Shown: in pieces, positions 1 through 13,722 of the stretch | Position numbering within the stretch: the stretch's first letter is position 1 | Layout of the letters: the number at the start of each line of letters is the position of its first letter | Notes under the pieces: generated by a model | Databases searched by the model: none | What the model saw: the letters and a program-made list of their open reading frames with translations, nothing else | What the model was told of the DNA's origin: nothing | NCBI GenBank assembly: GCA_022266195.1 | Contig: WHVY01000002.1 | Span: forward strand, 7,083,001-7,147,000 | Reading direction: 5' to 3' | Length of the DNA: 64,000 nt | DNA from: Tetranychus cinnabarinus | Lineage: Eukaryota > Arthropoda > Arachnida > Trombidiformes > Tetranychidae | Translations under genes and position numbers: made by a program

Positions 1-110
1 AACCGCATGACTATCTCATAATCACAGTTTCGTTATTTTTTCAATTTCCTTTCAAAAGTTTGAATAAAAGAAAAAAGAACAAAATAAATTGCTAAAAATT
101 AATTGCCAAG

Positions 111-416
111 CTTAATCTCTTCCGTCGATATAATCAGCGAAAAACTCATTTATCTGATGAAAACTCGGATGAATCTGAATGTCGTGCAAAGGCAACTTTT
201 TCAACAAAAGTTTTTCTTTTCCTGAATCTTCATCATTCATTAAGATTACCTTGAAGGTAAACAAAAGAGTAAATAGAGAGAGAAAAAAATTCCAACATTT
301 TGCATTCTTTATTCAGCATTCTGAAGCAAAAGGATTATCGGTTGAACAGTTTTTGAATAAACTCGACTTGCCTGTGTTCCGTTCATCAGCTGAACCAGTT
401 GAGATAAACAATTGAA
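111..416 (+). other. Possible 3'-terminal exons of an off-window gene (weak)
   Basis: Two short open stretches could be the end of a gene that begins left of the window. The first, about 111-191, reads an acidic and basic peptide containing HLSDENSDESECRAK. The second begins after a reasonable acceptor (TTTATTCAG, ending at 316) and runs HSEAKGLSVEQFLNKLDLP to a TGA at 414-416. Codon use in the second stretch looks coding-like. No convincing GT donor joins the two; the in-phase candidate at 191 is a GC dinucleotide. I recognise no family. It may be chance open frame. Confidence 0.18.
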
Positions 417-3400
417 AAGCTTTTCTCACCTTTTTTCGTTAGTAAATAATGAGTCTAATAACGATAATGAACTTTTTCAGCTCTTGATTACTTCCTTCAA
501 AGGCAAAGGTTCAATGGCGTGAAACTGATGAAAACTCCCAGAAAACTGTTGAACTGTTCAACATTTCGAAAAGTTTTTCTTTTTATTCAAAGTTTCATCG
601 TCAAAATTTTTGCTTGGTTGTTATCAATGACTCAGGGAATGTGAGTAACTGGGAGTGAAATAATATATCAACGAATAAGTGTTGAGTTTTGATTGAATCA
701 ATTATTTTCTTTTTTCCCTTCAATCATGCTGTTAATAGGATGATTGCGTGAATGCCAATCAAAATGACAATCTTGAGTTGATGGAATCATTGAGCTTAAT
801 TGGACAAAATGATGAGAAAATTGCTTTCCAATTCATTCTCAAACTTTTCCAATTTGCATTTGATTAATCAAAATCGACTTTAAAGAATGTTGAAATTGAA
901 AAATTTCTCCAATTATTTTCTTCTTTTGACCAAATTAACATTCACTCAATTCATCTGATTCTCGGGAGAGATTTATTCTCGATGAGCATCATGATGAACA
1001 TGATAATTTTTGATGGACTTTTTTAAGAATCTTTCGATCGATAAACTAAGAAAGTCCAGTTGAGTTGCTCGCCATGAATCAAGAGTTTATCACTTTACTG
1101 TTCACCATATTTGATCATTAACTCATGATTAAGAGCGTAAATCTGTGAGCTTTCCCATTATCATGGTTAACTATTGTTTGATCTTGATGGGCAAGTCGAC
1201 TGTTAAGTGAAAATTGAATGGACAAAAGTCTGCTTTTGTTGCACCATTTAATGCTTTGCTTTCCGCCTCTTCTGCAGACTATTCAAATGTACACTTGATG
1301 AGTTGTAATATTACATTTGTCATTAATATTATTAGATCAAATGGACTTTTGGCTCTTGCATTATACTCAACATTTACTGGACAATTTAGTTAATTGATGT
1401 AGATCCAAGCAAGATTCTCTAACACCAAATTATGATTAGATTAACAGAATTCAAGATTTTCTTGCAGCCCACAAGTAATCAGCAAAAAGACTTGACTTAA
1501 TGTCCACTAATATCAAATGTAGTTCATGCTTTTCCAGCAAAATTCAAGACTTTCTTTTCAAAAAAATCTCTTCTCAATTGAAGATATTCAATGAGCTTAT
1601 TGAATGTTTCAAGTGTTTTCTGGTCAAATGGATTTTCTGGTTTTCAAGAGTCGCTTTCAAATATTGAAAGCAGATTCAATTGCTGGTTTCCATTTGAATA
1701 TCATTAGTGGATAATAAATAGATCAGAAAATTGTAATCAAATTTCAGTAAATCAAATCATTTGAGTCGCCTTGGAATTGCTGATTCAATGTCTGCATTGT
1801 TTTCCCGTTTTCATCCAATTTCATTTTTGCTACCTTTTCAAGTTCGAGACTTTTATTGCATCTAATGTTGATTAAGGTAACATGCAGGATCAGATTAAAT
1901 TGCATGAACAATGAGAGTTCTCAATTTTCTTGCCATTAAAGTCATTTTTTTTGCATTCATCTTTCCTCTTGTTGATGAAGAAAAAAGATGAAACCAATAA
2001 AGATGAAAAAATGTCTTTTTTGTCAACTTTTTCCATGGTCATCAGTTTTTTACTTTCCTTTACTTCAGTTCAACTGATTGACATGTTGGCTGATCGCAAC
2101 TACTTTACCTTCTGGCTTTTTTTCACTGCCTTCAATGGCTGCAAACATTAGATTAATATTGCCTTTTTTCACCATCTTGGCCAATATTGACCGACAGTTT
2201 TATCCCTCGATAAGCTCACGTCAAGTTTGCACAGTTTTCATTCCTTCAAAACACAAGTGACAAGTGAATCTGTTAATGTTTGAACATTATAAATTTACCA
2301 TGAAAAGGATAAGTCAAAAGACTTAATATTTAAATGTATACCGAGTTTATTCAAAAGGGAACCGGTAAATGAAACATTTATTAGCATCAAATCAACTCAT
2401 CAATTATTTCAGTTTGTCTCCTAACCAGGCAATGCACAGTTCAACTCTGGTCTTAAGACAAGTTTAAAGTCAAATCAAGTCAAACATAAGCTGTGATCGA
2501 GTCAATGATTTATGCAACTGTCCAGGTTTAACCAAATATTAGATGCAAAGATGCAAGGTTTTGATCAGTTAATCAAACTATCAAATTTCTTTGTCAAAAG
2601 AGTAAATACTTTTTGGTGCAAAGATTATCAATAATTAGTTGATTGCAATTATAAATCATTTTACAAATCGTCTGACAACTTGAATTAAGGATTGCTTCTC
2701 AAGTAATTCAATCCACTTATTAGCAAGACTAACGTTTTTCTCGAGTCAGCGATTCAACAAGGACTGGTTGTGACCATCAGCATAAACTTTGAACTTCTAA
2801 GTGTTTCAATAGATCACAATTTATGGTTGCCGATAGGCTTGGAATCTATTAGATTGCAAAAGAGTTCAAGCTTAATGAGCTTTGCAAACAATAGCAATTC
2901 ATGATGAATACTAATGATGGATTTATTTCCTTGGAATCTAAATTTATGCAATTTTATTATTTCTTCAAAGTTTCAAGCTTACTATTGAGTGAGGGATTGA
3001 ACCAATTTTCACCAAAATTTCTGTCAACAGATTATTTCAAAGTAACGAAGCAAAAGAAAATTTCGATTTCACAATTTTTTATAGGAAATTTCAATCTAAT
3101 TGAGAAAGACTGATTCAGAACCTGTCAGTTAGCCTCGAGCTTCGTACAAATTGTACAATAATGTGAGACAAAATCTCATTGTTTTTCATTCTCTAACCTT
3201 CTAAGTTTTACCAAGATAAACAAGACTGTCGTCGATTGCTAACAATCTGTTTATGTATTCAATCAGATCATTGCTTTATTCATTCCATTCATGATTTTTG
3301 ACTAATTTTCAAGTCGGTTGAATGGTGGGAAAGCAAATTGCTAAATTGTTTGCTCAAAAGACGTTCACAACATTTTATCCAAACAGAATGTTAACAACTT

Positions 3401-5409
3401 TAGGAACTTGAAAAATAGCGGCAAAACTTGATTGAACAAGCCAAAAGGTAACGAGAAAAAAATCGAGTTAAATTAGTTTCTGTTTCTTGAATGCATAAAT
3501 TGTCTTGTTCAACATGGTAGCGTTTGCTCAATCATGATCATGTAACATGAAAATGGAAAGTAAAACTATCTGAGAAAAAACATCTTATTTTGTATTTATA
3601 TCGAGTTAAACATTAACATAGCAAAAACAGTCGAGTTTATAGTTGCATGAAAAAGATTGAAGGATAATTTAAATAGTGTTTGTTGACTGAATAAAATGTT
3701 GAGGAAAAAAAGATCTTTTTTTTTGTTGAACAAAAAATCTCTTTACAACAATTTACATTTGCGTGACTATTAAAAGCCGAGTGAATTGATAGATTCAAAT
3801 GATTCAATAGTTGATTGATCAAAACTATTATATCACAATGATAGCATGAAATGAATTGAAATCTCAAAATACATTAAACCGTGAATTATTTTTGGAATTC
3901 AAAATAATGGCAAATTTTGGACCAAAGTTTTCAATCAAAGCAATGAATTTATTAATACTTTAACATCAATCAACTTCTCGTTACAATTATAATGCAAAAT
4001 AACTCATTACAATCAAACTCTGAACAAATGTTGAGTTTCAAAGGCTTTTAAAGAAAAAGTTCAAAAGCTTTTCCTTTCGAGTAAAGAGTTTAAACTTCGT
4101 AAGTTTGTAAGGCAGTCCATTTGTGCCTTAAATAATTTCTAGACCAGCCAAGACAATGGGCTCGATTTGGTGACAATCCTTTAGTCAAATGAACCAGTCT
4201 GTTGAACTTGAGTGAAACCTGAAAATGAAATGTTTATTACATCGATTGGACTCGAATCAAAGAAGTCATTTCTGTGATTTTAGTTATGGGAAATAACCCG
4301 ATGCTTTGGGTTAAAGTTTAACTCAAGCTTTGGGTTAACTTGACACTGATGTAATCTATGGTTAACCTTGCTTTTTATTGCCATTAAGTTGTCTGACTCG
4401 GTTTGTTTTTTGCTCATTTCATTAACTAATGTCATCAAGGGCAAACGGCTGTTGATCAATTAATTTAACTCAACTCTCATAGGAAACCTTTACATCGTAA
4501 TGTTTATTTTCATGAAACTGATTCTTTCAAGTTTAACAATTAATAGTTGAAAAGCTGCGAGTAAACTTGTGATTTGAAAAAAAGAGATCTCGTCTCAATG
4601 TATTGTCATGGTCATGTTGAACATGATGAAGGAGAAGTTAATTTGACAAGAGGAATCATTTGACGTTGATTAAAGTTGCGTTTGATTGTTGTGAGATGAA
4701 CATGAAATGAGACACAAAAGTGAAGAGCCAAAATAATGCAATGATTGTTCAGGGGAAAAGTGATTAAAGATGAAGGAATCGATCAAGAAATCATTGAAAA
4801 TGTTTGCAAGTGGAAATCGCTTTGTTGTTGTTGTTGTAAAGATTAAAGATGAAGTCAAAGTATGTATTCAGATGTAAGTAATCAATGAATCACTTTGATC
4901 AGTCTGGTAAGGATGAGCATGAAGATGATAATGGTAAAGATGATGATGAGGATGAGGATGGTGAAGAGGAAAATGATGATCTAGAAGGAAAAGGAAGACA
5001 TTGAGTATCTTTTTGGCTAGCAACTCTGTCTCTTCCAATAGTTAATGCTATTTTTGTAACTCACATCGTCAACATTGTTTATGTTTGCATCGTCATTTTT
5101 GCTCCTTTTTTTACTTTCCATTTAGTAACCAAGCAATGAATGTTGATTAATTATTCAACTGATTAATTTACTTTGATAAAGTTCATCGAAATTATCTAAT
5201 TTACCATCAAAAGAGTCAATAATAAACACCAGAGAACCAATAAATAAAGAGAGAAATCAAAGTCAACCCAAACCAAATATTTAGGTTTGAAACCAGCAAC
5301 CCATTTTGATGATTAGTCTTTGCCAAAAGTATCAAATTTTTCTTTGTCAAATGTGTTTTCTAACCAAGTGTTTTGAATGATTAGTTAATTGTTTTGATAA
5401 ACAAACACC
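417..5409. other. Non-coding spacer upstream of KChIP
   Basis: About 5 kb of AT-rich DNA in which I see no gene. Open frames are short and lack family similarity. A GAT/GAA-rich low-complexity tract lies around 4910-4985, and a CAA-type run (read as TTG repeats) around 4820-4840. The promoter of the KChIP transcript proposed to start its coding at 5410 would be expected in the last part of this interval, but no clear TATA or initiator can be singled out. Confidence 0.5.
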
Positions 5410-8400
5410 ATGCAAAGTGTTCGATGCAATGTATCATCAAGAACTGAACCCAAAAAAAATCGACGTAAAGTCGTCTCACCTCAACTTTCAACCCAAGCAA
5501 GTCGTAAGTTAAACACAATCTCACACTGATTCACTTTATTATTCATTTTCATCGTATCATTCATATTTTCAAATTATTAATCTGATTAGTTTGATTAATT
5601 TGATTAAGCTTGCAACCTAAAAGTCACACTGACAATGAGCTTGTGAGCTAAATGTGCAATTTAACCTTTTTTTATGTTGAGCATCTTTCACTCTTCTGGT
5701 TAAACCAGACTTTTCAACCCAAGTCACTTCCCATTACACTCGCTTTTGTGTAAATAAAATAACGAAATGAAATTTCGATATAAAGTTCTGCCCATTTTCA
5801 TCTCATCCTTTCAATCACAAGGATTGAACATTTCACTTAAAAGCCATGTGAAAAACTGAAAGAGCGACTTTTAAACACAACAGTTGGAAATAATCCCTTA
5901 ATGTACATCTGATACAAAATATATGTCAACAGATTTTGACCAAAAAATCAGGTCTTAGACAGGATCAATGACAATTTACAGTTAAACGCTGGTCTCGAGT
6001 TCAAAAGCTAATCCATTCATTTCATTTCAATCATTTCAAATGAATAGAAATGAGCTTCATTTATTTATAACAGTTAACAGATGAAAATAAATCTTGATGA
6101 AAAATTAGGTGCTAAACCAGAAAAAACAGATTTTAATTTTAAATGTTTGGTAAAATGTAAAATGAGTAGATTGTGTTTATTAAATCATGCAATGGTAATG
6201 ATCAAATTTAATAAGGACAAAAGGTTTATATTTCAATCAAAATCTTCGTCTTATGGTTGGCAGTAAGACACGCATATTCAAACCTAGGCGAGTCACTTTG
6301 CCCCATCAAGTGGAGCACATAGTGAGACCCTTTGCACGTTGAGCATTTTTTCATTTTCATCTTTTGCTATGTTATGGAGATGAATATGGAAATGAACGAA
6401 AATCAAAGTTCAATTAATTATCGACATGTTTACAGATGAGAGCTTTTTAGCCCAAATGGTTTACATTAACCCATCAATCAATCAAAATATTGTAAACCAT
6501 TGACATTGACAGATTAAACAATCATTTAATCATTCACTAATAGCAACGATAATCGACAATTTGGTTTAGCTTTTGAAAAATGTTTTTCATAATCAAACGT
6601 TTCCCTTCAATGGTCTATTGAGTAAACATTTGAACAATGAAAATGCCGAAATTGATTACAATTGATATTCTTTATCAAATAAAATGCCATGTTCAATATG
6701 ATTTTTCATGAAAAATTGAACACCAAAAATAGATACACAAACACGTCAAAATGGGAATCTAAAATTGAATACAAATTTAAACCCAAAAATGATTTACATT
6801 CAATATGAATTGCTTGCAATCCAATTTTATTTCATATTTACACTTTATATGATTATTATTATTATCACTTTTCCTGTAACCTTATGGTTGAATTGAATCT
6901 TTCATCGTTCAACTGAACAATGAAAAGGCAGAAATAAAATGGCAAACAATTTTGTAAAATTGAAAAAATTGTAAAAATATTTTCTTTCCTCAATTCATGG
7001 CAAATGTTTAGTTTCATATTTATATTCATTGAAGCATACACTTTTGTATTAACATTATCCATTATATCAGTTAATGAATTTATTATTGATCATTTCATAG
7101 ACTGGTTATTTAATTAAATTGTAAACTGATTGTTCAAATGATTAGGAATGAAAGTTTAAACCAGAAAATTGATTGGGTTAAGTTGAAAGCTTGAAAGGTT
7201 TACATTTTGCAAAAACAACTGTTAATGTTTACCAAAGGATTTAATGGACTCTAATGAAAATCCTTTTAAAAGCTGATTTACAGTTGATTTACAGTTGATT
7301 AAGATGCTAATTTAGGTTAACATTTCAAGGTTTGTGTAAACAATTAATTTGTAAATTAGTTAACCAGTTTGGTCTGTTTCAATGTTCATTAAATAACCAT
7401 TTTTGTTGTTCAACTCAATTCTAGTTGAGGTTGACAATTTAACAAACAGATTATACTTGACTCGTAAACTGGATTATATTAACGGTTGTAATAAAGATAA
7501 CCTTATTAGTTAATTTACTTTGTTGTGCTCAGCATTTGGGTGTTACTCAAGCCAAATGAAGGTAACCAAGTCAATAGATTCATCCCAATAATCATGGTTA
7601 ATGCATTTGCACAATTAATTATTTACAATTATGAAAGTAGTAAAGGTAAGGAAAATGTATGAATTTTTGAGATTGCTTTGAATAAAGGTAGCAATTTTGA
7701 TGAGCTTTTTAATTGTTAATAAGCAAATCAGGAGTCAAGGTTCATTATTAATGGTTAGACTGTTGGGATTGTAATCTAAATTGTATAGATATTTCGCTAT
7801 TATTTAGTGCTTATACTTCAGTATCTTGGTTAACCTAAAAAAGGGAAAATGGAAAATCTTGAAACCAGAAAAGGTTGAAATCTTATTTTTGTTTCAATTT
7901 ATTATGATCAACTAAACCAATTTAAGCAAATATTTGCTCTTTTTTGATTTGTCTCATCGATCAAACAATTTTAATCATAATTGTCGTATCCATCTATTCA
8001 TTGATCAACTGTCAACTGGTCTTTTTGCCATCATCAATAATAAGATGGGTTTAAATTGATAATCGGGTTAATATGGGTTCAGGTTTTTGGGTTGTCACAC
8101 TGAACAATGTAATGATTAATTGTCTTGTATTATTTTAAGGAAAGGTAAGATGAATGAAGAGGGAAAGTAAGATTAGACAAAAGTAAAGGATTAGAATGAT
8201 AAACTGAATATTATTGATAATCTTCATTAATTCATTGATGAATATGTATTTCTGTCATTGCTAATAGCTTTGATCATTGGAAAGGATGCTTTAGATTAAC
8301 ATCTTGATTGTGTTATAATCATTTCTTGTTCTGGTTCTGTGTGTTTTTGGGGAACACTTTTTTCTGGTTTCAAAACCCATTGTTATTAAAACTCAACATT

Positions 8401-11400
8401 TATCTTCATCCTGACCCAGAATGAATCTAACTGACCAATTGTTCATCTTATTTTCCATCTTTGTTGACACCAAAAACAGGTTAATGATATATGAGATGGT
8501 CAACTTATTTCCTGTTCAAGCTTAATCAAAATATCCAAAGTTATATAAGATTTAGCCTGGTAAAGGTTAAGCTTATTGCAATGGTTTTTGATTAAACTTG
8601 GCCTAATAATTGCTTGTTTACTGAATTTAGTCAACTGCTTAAGCTTTTAAGGTTAACCTGAGAATGGGTTTAAATTGAATGATTGGTACAATGTTTCAAG
8701 TTTTGTCAACAGAACTCAAGATCCTGAGTTTGTTTTACTAAGCAAATAATCATTTTTGATCATCTAATTGACTGACCAACACTCATTTCTGACTAATTGT
8801 TATTAATCGTTGTTTTTTCCTCTCCATTTGATTGTTGCAGAAAGAGATTTTGATGATTTTGATGGACAACAAGTACACATCAAACCTGAACCAATTGAAG
8901 TCTTATGCCAATTGACTAAATTCAGTAAACAAGAGCTTCAAGTAATGTACAGAGGATTCAAACAGGTAAGACTTTTCATCCAGATAATTCACATTTTCTT
9001 GGTTGATACACTTAGAATATGACTTTTGTCCCACTTTTTTGGATATGCAATACGATTGAAACTTGGAACCATTTATTGAACCAGAAATTGAAGTAATGCC
9101 ATCATCAACGTCAACCTGTAACAAAGAAAAGTCAATTATTGTTTTTCTATCAAATTACACTGAAAAATCATCAAAATATCTTATTACAAATATAGCAATT
9201 GAACAAGTAAGACTGAGGGAAATTGAGCGAAAGATTAAGATAAATTGAATTAAAAGTAGAGATAAGTAATTTAAAATTGAATACTTTCCTGAGAGTTTCC
9301 ATTCCATAACCAAGGTTTTTCATGGGTTTACAGGCAGCTAAGAACAATCTCAATATCTCTCTGTATTTACATTCAAATGTATGCACATTTTAGCTCAGAG
9401 CAATCCAGTGTAGAGTCATAATTCAATCTCCATCCAATATTTGGTTACATCTTTTGATGGTTAAAGTGTATCTAACGGCGGTTAATGATTAATCATATTT
9501 GCTTGTGACTTTGTTGCTTCACTCTATTTGATAATTAAATTGAGATGAAATGTTTTCCCTCTTCTTATTTGAAGAGATAATTGTTGTTTACAATAGCCAC
9601 TAATATAAATATCACAATTTACTTTACAGGATTGTCCATCAGGAGTTGTAAAAGAGGATATGTTTAAAGTCATTTATGCTCAATTTTTTCCTCGAGGATC
9701 AGATGCGAGTCAATATGCACATTATATTTTCAATTCATTTGATCCGGAACACACTGGATCCATCACGTTTACGGTATAGACGATTTATTTGAACAATACA
9801 AATTTCAAATTCCAATTATATTCATCCAAACAATTTAACCCAACCTAGCAGCAATCAAATGTAACAGAAGAAGCTGAAACAAAAAACATAAGATGGAAAG
9901 GACAACTCAAGACAGGGACAGAGCAATAAGAGTTACTGAGCGAACTAAAATCACCTAAAGTCATTTAAGTACATGTAGACCAATTGAATCGAGTAAATTT
10001 TATAAACATTATAACTTTAACTAGTTTATAGAGAATTACAATTAAACAAGAGTTTGATTTATTTTTAAACACGACGTTAGATAAACGGTTTTTTTAAGAA
10101 ACTCAATTACATAATGTCGCCATCTCACGAAATAGGGGCTAATTAAAAGTTGTGCTAGTCGCCTATTGGAAGAAATCAAAAGCCATGTGATCAAACTTCT
10201 TGAATTGTTGCTCAAATGTTTTTCAATGTGATTAAGTGTCTTATTTTGTGTAAATTGTCTTATTTAACCTGATTTTGTTCATTTAATGGTTTTATTGTTC
10301 ATTTTCTTCTCAGGATTTTGTTGTTGGTTTATCAGTCTTAGCCCGTGGGAGTGTCCAAGATAAACTACGCTGGGCTTTCAATTTATATGATGTAAATGGT
10401 GATGGTGTGTTGACCAAGGATGAATTTGCCCAAATAATCTCGGCTGTTTATGATCTTATGGGTAAATCAGTTGAATTTGTTCTTGATGGTAAAGAGCAAA
10501 CTGATCGAGTATTTAGGGTTAGATTAATTTCTCTCTTAACCAGTGCTATTCACTCTCAAAGATACCTTCCATGAAAAGTGCGTTTGTTTCATGTTAGACC
10601 TCGTTATTGCTATAATCTGCTTGAAATTATTCTTTCACAGAATTGCTTGACATGATTGCGGACAAATATGATCTCAATTTCAACTATTTGAGAGTGTAAA
10701 TTGCGTCTTTTGTCTCGTGTCAGCTTAACAAATTGCTGCAGATGTTTTCTCTGATACTATTTCTCTTCTGATTATTTTGCTTTTTCATTTGTTTGTATCT
10801 TTGAGAGTGAAAAGGGCTAAATATCTGCTTTATTTTGAACATATTTTTTACTTTGTCTTATGTCTTTTGTTTTTACTCTTTGCTTCTTTTACAGAAATTT
10901 GATCAAAAACAAAAAGGAGTTATCAATTTACAAGAATTCATCGATTCGTGTCTTCAAGTGAGTCAATTTTTGCTCATCTTTGTAAACAACTCGACTAAAT
11001 TGGAATTGAAGAAAAGGCTTTCAGTATTGCATTATAACTTAAATTGATCAGCTTATAACCTTTTTGTTGGTTTTTAATCTTAAAATAACCATAAGCATCC
11101 CACAAAATGGTAAAAAAATCAACATTCAATGTTTAAATAAAATTGCTCATCGTTAGTATTTGGATTATTGTTCCTCTGTTTGCTGTAAAATCAATAACAA
11201 TGTTTAACTCAATTGTTCAATGTTTTAAGTTAACACATCGGAAAAAGCAAGCTTGAAGTAAAATAATCAATTTTTAAACAGACAATCGAGTAAAATTACT
11301 ACTCGATTGTAATGAATGATCAAGGGAATGATTAAGTTAACAGATTCTAGGAATAAGATTGCTGGTTGGAAAGAAAAGAGAAATAAATTTGGTTAAATTG

Positions 11401-11817
11401 ATGACATTAAACATGATTTTGGTTGCCATTGTTGATTCCTAATTGATGTTTACATCTCTACAACATCTATTACAACAACTATTATTAACACTTAGGTTTG
11501 CTGAATCAGGATTCATCCTCGCTAAGTTATCATTATTTGTTTCCTGAATCGTTGCATGAAGCCTTTTGTGTAATGAATTTGCAAATATATCAATCTTACA
11601 GTTGTATTGTTAAAAATGAATTAGTCCTTCGTAAGTGTAGTCATCCAAGTAAAGTTGAACTGAACACTTAAATCTAACCATAAAGTGTTAAATTATATAA
11701 AGTAGATTTAATCTACGACAACAGCTATTAATGCAATATTAATTTTTCATTTCTTTCCTTTCATTTCAGGATGAATCAATTACAAAATCATTATCCGCTC
11801 TTGACACCATATTTTGA
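5410..11817 (+). CDS. KCNIP: Kv channel-interacting protein (KChIP), neuronal calcium sensor family
   Basis: Joined exons: 5410-5503 (proposed), 8841-8965, 9630-9773, 10314-10517, 10895-10957 and 11770-11817, giving 225 aa against about 225 for animal KChIPs. Family members bind the cytoplasmic N-terminus of Kv4 channels and tune A-type current with calcium. The core reads FSKQELQVMYRGFKQ, DCPSGVV, IYAQFFPRGSDASQYAHYIF and LRWAFNLYDVNGDG, all KChIP hallmarks, with no N-myristoylation-type MG start. EF1 is the degenerate CPSG loop. EF2 (DPEHTGSITFTD) lacks full ligands, as in the family. EF3 (DVNGDGVLTKDE, about residues 147-158) is canonical. EF4 (DQKQKGVINLQE, about 192-203) has Lys at positions 3 and 5, which is unusual. 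All introns are GT-AG with matching phases. The first exon has the context CACCATG and ends in phase 1, as exon 2 requires, but rests only on that logic (about 0.5); KChIP N-termini are variable. The rest is firm. Confidence 0.9.
6274..6360 (+). repeat. Single copy of a dispersed ~85-bp repeat (KChIP intron 1)
   Basis: The stretch with TCAAACCTAGGCGAGTCACT, then CCATCAAGTG, then TAGTGAGACC and TTTGCACGTTGAGCA matches three degenerate copies found at 52.3-52.8 kb. Spacing between the sub-motifs is preserved. It lies in the proposed first intron of the KChIP gene. Function and origin are unknown. Confidence 0.6.
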
Positions 11818-13722
11818 ATGGATACTAAAAGCACAATTGACATTATCTGATTGGAAACATTTTACCTGCCAATTTGTTTCAATTTGATATTCGGTTTATG
11901 AGTCCAGTTATGAGATCTTCAAGGGATCAAGCGAAAGCAAAAGTAGAAAGACCAAATTCAAGTGTAAAGACAAACAAAATTGTAACCCAATTAATTGTAT
12001 TTGTGAAGCTAGATTTTGATTGGTAATAATCAATTACAATGCTGTTTTTTACTGAACATGGAATTGTTGAAACTCAAGTTGAAATGGTATTTAATCATGG
12101 TTCCATGTCTAGATTCAAGATTGGATTATCAAGTTTAATCATTCAACCAGGGAACCAGGAATGATCACTATGATTCTTGGTAACAATCAAATCAAATAAA
12201 AAAACAATTGACGAGCTGCTTGGACCAAACCAACTCTTCAAGCTAACAGCACAATGTTGCAAAATTAAATTACAATAATCAAGAGCAACTGATTTTTGTA
12301 ACTATTATAAAGAGGCAGTTAAATGACAAATTGATCATAATAAAAAAGAAACTCAATTTTAATGATGGAAAAAGTTAATTATCTTGTTTTATTTATCCTC
12401 ACTGTCCTTTGGTTTCATTCAGTAAACTACCAAATCAAACTTGAAGATCATTATATTTTCAATTGTATTTGAGTTAAATGAATTGAACTCTTTTTTTCAC
12501 TGACAAGCATAAATAAATCTGTTGAAATTCATATGAAGATAAAGTTGCAATGGAATGAGATAATCAATTGATTTTCATTACATTCGATTTCATCCTGGTC
12601 AATTGAAAAGAACACCATTTTTTATTAATACCATTGAAAATTAATGCGGTCGAGAAAACGAATGGAGCTTTTTATGCTGGACATTTAGCTGTGATTTGGA
12701 TCATTGAGTTGATTTTTATTGATGGTTAAAACACAATTGGAAATAAATTTTTATAATTGAACATTTTTAACATTTTTTATATTCCTTTTCTCCTCTGTCA
12801 ATAATAAGATAATATATTTTTTCATACATCAGCATTGAATCTTCATGGAAATTGTTTGACTGGAAGAACCAAGAATCAATTATCAATACAAATGGGACCA
12901 GTTTTTTCCACCACATTTTCAGTCTATTTTCAATCACTTTTTTCACTGAATGTCCAACACCCAAATCTAATACATCCACGAATGATTTGTTGGATTAATT
13001 GTGAGGAAAAGCGATTGAAAAGAGGTTAAACAATGTGGTGGAAAAGTTGGTCCTGTACAAATAAAGTTGAACAGTTTATTTCAGAGTCAGCAGCGAGTAA
13101 ACATTAACCTTTATGAGACTCCAATCTAATCCATCTTCAGTCCATCTGCAGTCCATCAAGATAAAGTCAATTAAATTTCATCAATTATTCACAATACTAG
13201 ATGTTATCGTTTAATTTCATATTAATAGCAGTTTAATAACATTGATTAAAGATTTATTGAGTTTGCTTTATAAAGTAACCAATAGTATCGAAAATGTTTT
13301 ATCGATATATCGAAATAGGGTTTGTTTTTCCTGAAAACCCATATTTTGTTATCTCTATGGATTAAATTCAGGTCAAAAGGAGTACTTTTGTTAATTTTGT
13401 TTTTTACTTTCATTTTCATGTTATCCATTATCATTTAATTATCAACACACCACTGCCGATCTCGATTGGAGTTAGTAATGATTGAACAATATTTAACTGG
13501 TTTTCAAAGGTTCCTTTTCCTTTGAACCAGTCTAAACAAAAACCAACTCAATAACAAGTTGTAAACAAAATCATCAACGTTTTTCCTTCCTCATCACCTT
13601 TTTTCTCAAGGTTTTTTCTACACCGGCCCATATTTTCTTACTTTATCCCTTTTCACCTCTTTGATAACTTATAAATTGTTTTCTAAATTATCTGGCTTTA
13701 TCCGTAACTGCATGGCATCATC
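11818..13722. other. Spacer between KChIP and PRELID1
   Basis: This holds the 3' UTR of KChIP, with AATAAA-like sequence near 12340 as a possible poly(A) signal, a 161-bp TIR element at 12894-13054, and the short promoter and leader of the PRELID1 gene. Open frames here are shadows of the TIR element or chance. Confidence 0.5.
12894..13054. mobile_element. MITE with hAT-like 8-bp target duplication, copy 1
   Basis: The left end GGGACCAG, T-run, CCACCACATT is mirrored at the right end (reverse complement AGGACCAA, T-run, CCACCACATT). It is flanked by ATACAAAT (12886-12893) and GTACAAAT (13055-13062), an 8-bp duplication with one mismatch. The length of 161 bp with no coding capacity fits a non-autonomous element. 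The interior matches the reverse complement of the copy at 38363-38562 over the segment containing CACCCAAATCTAATACAT, so the two are the same family in opposite orientation. An 8-bp duplication is typical of hAT elements; the superfamily is inferred. Confidence 0.8.

Noticed and set aside
10551..10700. Small TIR element in KChIP intron 4 (CACTCTCAAA ... TTTGAGAGTG)
   Set aside because: The arms are only about 10 bp, a third copy of the motif lies nearby at 10800, and no target duplication is seen. Too weak to call.
12767..13029. Open frames on both strands around 12.8-13.0 kb
   Set aside because: They run through the TIR element and its flanks and show no protein similarity.
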